Below, piece by piece: positions 61,316 to 64,000 of a DNA stretch of 64,000 bases. The notes under the pieces are model-generated. The model worked only from the letters and a program-made list of their open reading frames with translations. It was not told where the DNA came from and did no database searches. The position numbers and the translations under genes were made by a program. Positions within the stretch are counted from its first letter, which is position 1. Every line of letters begins with the position of its first letter. This stretch comes from JBMNGN01 sp050949865 (GTDB lineage: Bacteria > Bacillota > Syntrophomonadia > Syntrophomonadales > Syntrophomonadaceae), in the NCBI GenBank assembly GCA_050949865.1, contig JBMNGN010000001.1:434001-498000 (forward strand), written 5' to 3'.

Positions 61316-62317
61316 CTATAGCACCCCCCGCAAGGCCAGGCCTAAAGCCATAGGGAAATCATGCCGGAAATCGTCTAACAGAGGTTGTCCATTCCTATCC
61401 GGTACAATGAGGTTTTGATTCAATTTACCCAATTCCACCGGGTGGTTTAGCCGGGAGGCCAGTTCCTCTTCAATACCTTTAATCCGGGATCCGCCCCCGC
61501 AAATAATGGTTAAATCAATACTCTTGCCTGGGTTCTGTATCTCATAATAACCGATGGAGCGCGTCAGCTCGGAACCTATCTCCTGCAGGAGAACATGATT
61601 CTGGTTGGCTTTTAAATCGATATCTTCCTCACTATCATTGCCGTTATTCTCTTCCCGGTAAAACTGGGCCGCTCCATAGGGGATAAACCTTAAAAAACCC
61701 AATATTCCCTCACTGTATACCGAAATGCAGGAGCGGTTGGCCCCAATATTGAACACCGCAATAACCTTGCCCTGGTTTTCCTGAAAATAATCGCTGTAAA
61801 CCCTGGCTAATGCGGTTGCCCCTATCTCCACCCTGGTCAATTTTAACCCGGCGTGCTGGCAACAGGTAAACAGGTTATCCGTCTCCGTCTTTCTAACCGC
61901 GATAAAAAAAACCTCGGTCTTTTTCCCTTCCTCATCTTCAAACTCCCTGACCGGGAATATATCTGAAGTAACTTCCTCTATATCGATAGGTAAAAAGCTG
62001 CTGGCCTGAAACAAGGCAGCCTGCCGCAGTTCCGGCAATTTCATCTGCGGCATAACCATAATCCGGGTATACACCTGGTGCCCTGGAACCGCAGCCACAC
62101 TTTTCTTCTGCTGAAGCAGCAGCTCACGGACCAGCTTGCCTAATTGTTTTCCTAAGGCTATGGGATCAGTAATAACACCGTTTTCCATCGTTCCCGGCGT
62201 CGTGTCTATGCTCCCATACGCCGATACCCGAAAACCTTTTCCGGTCTTTTTCACCTGTACTATTTTTATCCTTCGTTCCCCGATATCCAAACCTACACCA
62301 GATCTGCTGAAAAACAA
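61316..62317 (-). CDS. pilM: Type IV pilus assembly protein PilM
   Basis: A 333-residue actin-like ATPase: SGVGLDIGERRIKIVQVKKT at the start, FNIGANRSCISVYSEG near residue 190 and IICGGGSRIKGIEEEL near residue 272. It binds PilN in the cytoplasm and links the machine to the ATPases. Confidence 0.93.
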   Translation of the reverse strand: MFFSRSGVGLDIGERRIKIVQVKKTGKGFRVSAYGSIDTTPGTMENGVITDPIALGKQLGKLVRELLLQQKKSVAAVPGHQVYTRIMVMPQMKLPELRQAALFQASSFLPIDIEEVTSDIFPVREFEDEEGKKTEVFFIAVRKTETDNLFTCCQHAGLKLTRVEIGATALARVYSDYFQENQGKVIAVFNIGANRSCISVYSEGILGFLRFIPYGAAQFYREENNGNDSEEDIDLKANQNHVLLQEIGSELTRSIGYYEIQNPGKSIDLTIICGGGSRIKGIEEELASRLNHPVELGKLNQNLIVPDRNGQPLLDDFRHDFPMALGLALRGVL

Positions 62318-62352
62318 GCAAGGCCCTCCTTAAAAGCAGTCGCAGCTAATTC

Positions 62353-63096
62353 TCATTTAACGAAAAAACCTAAGTATATCGTCCATATTTCCCGGGAATA
62401 ATTGTAGGCTAAAAAACCAGCCAGAGCCAGAAATGGCCCGAACTTTACCAAAGTTTTGCGCCCCGCCTTTTTGGCTAAAATCAATATTACACTGTAGATT
62501 CCGCCCGCAATTGAAGATATAAAAAAAGCGGTTAACGCGCCCTGAAAACCGGCAAATGCTCCTATTACTCCCGCCAGTTTTATATCGCCGCCCCCCATCC
62601 CCCCGCCGGACAAAACCGCCAGCAGAAACAGGATACCGGCGAACAGAGCCAGACCGCTCAGGGATGATTTAAGGCCAATTGTGAAAAAAGCCAGGATCAG
62701 GCCGGCTATAATTGATGGATAAGTGATCTTGTCAGGTATGATTCCATGCTCCAGGTCTATAAAGGCGGAACTGATCAAAACCAGGTTCAGCCCCCATCCC
62801 CCCAGGGTTTCCAGGGAATAACCCCACTTTATGAACACCAAGACAAACGAAACTGCAGTAATTACCTCAACTACCGGATAACGCAGGCTGATAGGGGCGT
62901 TGCAATAACGGCACCTGCCCTTTAATACCAGGAAGCTTGCCACCGGAATTAAATCCTGCCATTTTAAGGTATGGGAACAAGAGGAACAGCGCGACCCCGG
63001 GAAAACTATGGACTCTTCCCGGGGCAAGCGGTAAATGAGGACATTTAGAAATGAACCCATTAACAGGGCAAAAACAACTATCCCTGCATATACCAT
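62353..63096 (-). CDS. pilD: Prepilin peptidase PilD
   Basis: A 247-residue membrane aspartyl protease and N-methyltransferase that matures all the prepilins here. It has MGSFLNVLIYRLPREESIVF, a zinc motif (CSSC and CRYC), the first Asp in SAFIDLEHGIIPDKITYPS and the second in GGGMGGGDIKLAG. ATG 63094-63096 has AGAGGAG eight bases upstream. Confidence 0.93.
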   Translation of the reverse strand: MVYAGIVVFALLMGSFLNVLIYRLPREESIVFPGSRCSSCSHTLKWQDLIPVASFLVLKGRCRYCNAPISLRYPVVEVITAVSFVLVFIKWGYSLETLGGWGLNLVLISSAFIDLEHGIIPDKITYPSIIAGLILAFFTIGLKSSLSGLALFAGILFLLAVLSGGGMGGGDIKLAGVIGAFAGFQGALTAFFISSIAGGIYSVILILAKKAGRKTLVKFGPFLALAGFLAYNYSREIWTIYLGFFVK

Positions 63097-63109
63097 AGAT
63101 AATACTCCT

Positions 63110-63271
63110 CTTAAACCCTGCAACCAGAGGGATGGCTATTCCATTTACTCCGCTTTTACTCTGCTTTGGCTTTTTTAGTTTCCCTTGCCCCAGACTGGAT
63201 AGCAACAAAAGCAAGCCGACTATTACGGCAATAACCGGCAGTATAATTGATTTCTTATGTTTTTTAAACAC
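63110..63271 (-). CDS. Possible small membrane protein upstream of pilD
   Basis: A frame starting at GTG 63269-63271 encodes a Lys-rich N-terminus and one hydrophobic helix (ILPVIAVIVGLLLLLSS), then a basic linker. It has no stop before running into pilD in another frame, so its real end is unclear and a frameshift may be involved. The ribosome-binding site is weak. Only the membrane segment looks like real coding sequence. Confidence 0.3.
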
Positions 63272-63407
63272 CCGCCAGGATATAATACCAAGAAGGGTGA
63301 GTTAATTCCTGAACCCAAAACATGGATTCATACTATCTCCTCCCAGTATTGGAATAGCTATGTTCGCAAATACCTTGATCCCCTTTATAAGCTCAGATTT
63401 ATCGCCG

Positions 63408-63842
63408 CTATCGAATCGAATACCTGCTGCTTAAAGGATTGTTTCCAGTCATTGGTAGGGCGTTATTAAGTTCTTTCCATCCGACGGTTTTCAGGAATTT
63501 ACCAGCTCCCCTTAAGGATCTCCTTGAGTCCTGCGCCATACAGAATAAGTTACCCCGCTGGTCCCGTAGGCATGCTTGAATATAATCACCGTCCAAGCAT
63601 CGATATCTTCTGTAGGTCAGTTCCGCTGTTATTCGCTCTGGATACATCATGATCGCACCATCTATAGTCCTTAAATTAGCCTCAACTGCACTTCGATTAG
63701 CCTTTTCAGTAACATTTCTATACACCGGTACCGCTATTGCCGACAATATCCCAATAATCGCCACAACCACCATCAGTTCCACCAGTGTAAAGCCTTTTTG
63801 GTTCCTGCTCTTTTTTATTCTCTCCCCGATCCTATTAATCAC
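63408..63842 (-). CDS. pilA: Type IV major-pilin-like protein with doubtful 3' half
   Basis: The N-terminus is a classic prepilin: RNQKGFTLVELMVVVAIIGI, Glu at +5, then VYRNVTEKANRSAVEANLR. After IDGAIMMY the frame becomes Arg/Cys-rich and unlike pilins. Other frames of the same strand contain pilin-like pieces: NNSGTDLQKISMLG, MPTGPAG (63550-63573) and VTYSV. Three or more one-base shifts would rebuild a pilin, so the gene is decayed or badly sequenced. The GTG start at 63840-63842 has GAGGAGG 11 bases upstream. Confidence 0.7.
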   Translation of the reverse strand: MINRIGERIKKSRNQKGFTLVELMVVVAIIGILSAIAVPVYRNVTEKANRSAVEANLRTIDGAIMMYPERITAELTYRRYRCLDGDYIQACLRDQRGNLFCMAQDSRRSLRGAGKFLKTVGWKELNNALPMTGNNPLSSRYSIR

Positions 63843-64000
63843 CTAGGAAATCCCTCCTCAAGAAATAATCACTTATGATTATATTCTATCACTTATTTTT
63901 CCCAAATTAATAGCACATTTTTTTGCTACTAAAGTCCTAGCGAATAGTCTGGATCATATTAAATATCGGTAAATAGGTAGCCAGAATAATCATGCCTACA

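Noticed and set aside
62867..63100. Extension of the small upstream frame deep into pilD
   Set aside because: The part overlapping pilD is a shadow of pilD in another frame; only the first 50 codons look like protein.
1..64000. CRISPR arrays, tRNA and rRNA genes, prophage or intact insertion sequences
   Set aside because: No regularly spaced repeats, no cloverleaf or rRNA sequence and no transposase, integrase (other than XerD) or phage genes were found by reading both strands.

Overview
The window looks like chromosome of a spore-forming, strictly anaerobic Firmicute close to Syntrophomonas (Syntrophomonadaceae). It carries sporulation genes (spoIIM, spo0A, spoIVB, the whole spoIIIA operon), Gram-positive gene orders (xseA-xseB-ispA-dxs-tlyA-nadK-argR-recN-spoIVB-spo0A), intact and decayed genes of acyl-CoA and CoA-transferase metabolism, and a type IV pilus cluster. 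Nearly every gene reads on the minus strand; only uspA, pilT and one or two small ORFs read on the plus strand. I see no rRNA, tRNA, CRISPR array, intact transposase or prophage. Attribution to a genus is inference from gene content.

Layout. 1-4400: spoIIM, a small membrane protein, xerD, deoB, pdp (nucleoside salvage). 4600-6000: uspA and a graveyard holding the 3' ends of an acetyl-CoA hydrolase/transferase and an acyl-CoA dehydrogenase. 6000-9640: an unknown gene, an endonuclease Q-type PHP protein, a Nudix ADP-ribose pyrophosphatase, a 43-codon ORF and a DUF3866 protein. 9650-14300: M20 peptidase, MraY-like GT4, GT2, SteB and SteA, a cell-division/envelope cluster. 14480-17240: a secreted FG-GAP-type protein and a DUF3160 lipoprotein. 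17400-20910: two-subunit CoA-transferase, MeaB GTPase, then a thiolase 3' remnant fused to a TRAP DctQ 5' remnant. 21750-23870: LUD protein, rubrerythrin-like protein, frameshifted IclR regulator.

24190-38900 is the conserved spo0A-to-nusB block. Between ispA and a small membrane protein gene lies about 600 bp of structured non-coding DNA that I assign to OLE RNA, with the membrane protein as its partner OapA. 38830-40100: DUF2273, AmaP and Asp23. 40360-45430: spoIIIAH to spoIIIAA. 45560-51000: a zinc-ribbon protein, efp, pepP, aroQ, and the tldE(pmbA)/tldD protease pair.

51250-63840 is a type IV pilus/pseudopilin region: six minor-pilin or PilX-like genes, pilT on the opposite strand, and pilD-pilM-pilN-pilO with a major-pilin-like gene upstream. 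Two secreted beta-propeller-like proteins, one ending in MORN repeats, follow pilO in the same direction and form the least explained part of the window. Several genes show frameshifts (IclR, the first propeller gene, the pilin 3' half); these are either real decay or sequence errors. A 30-bp palindromic repeat occurs twice about 47 kb apart, once covering the pdp stop codon and once coding the N-terminus of pepP.
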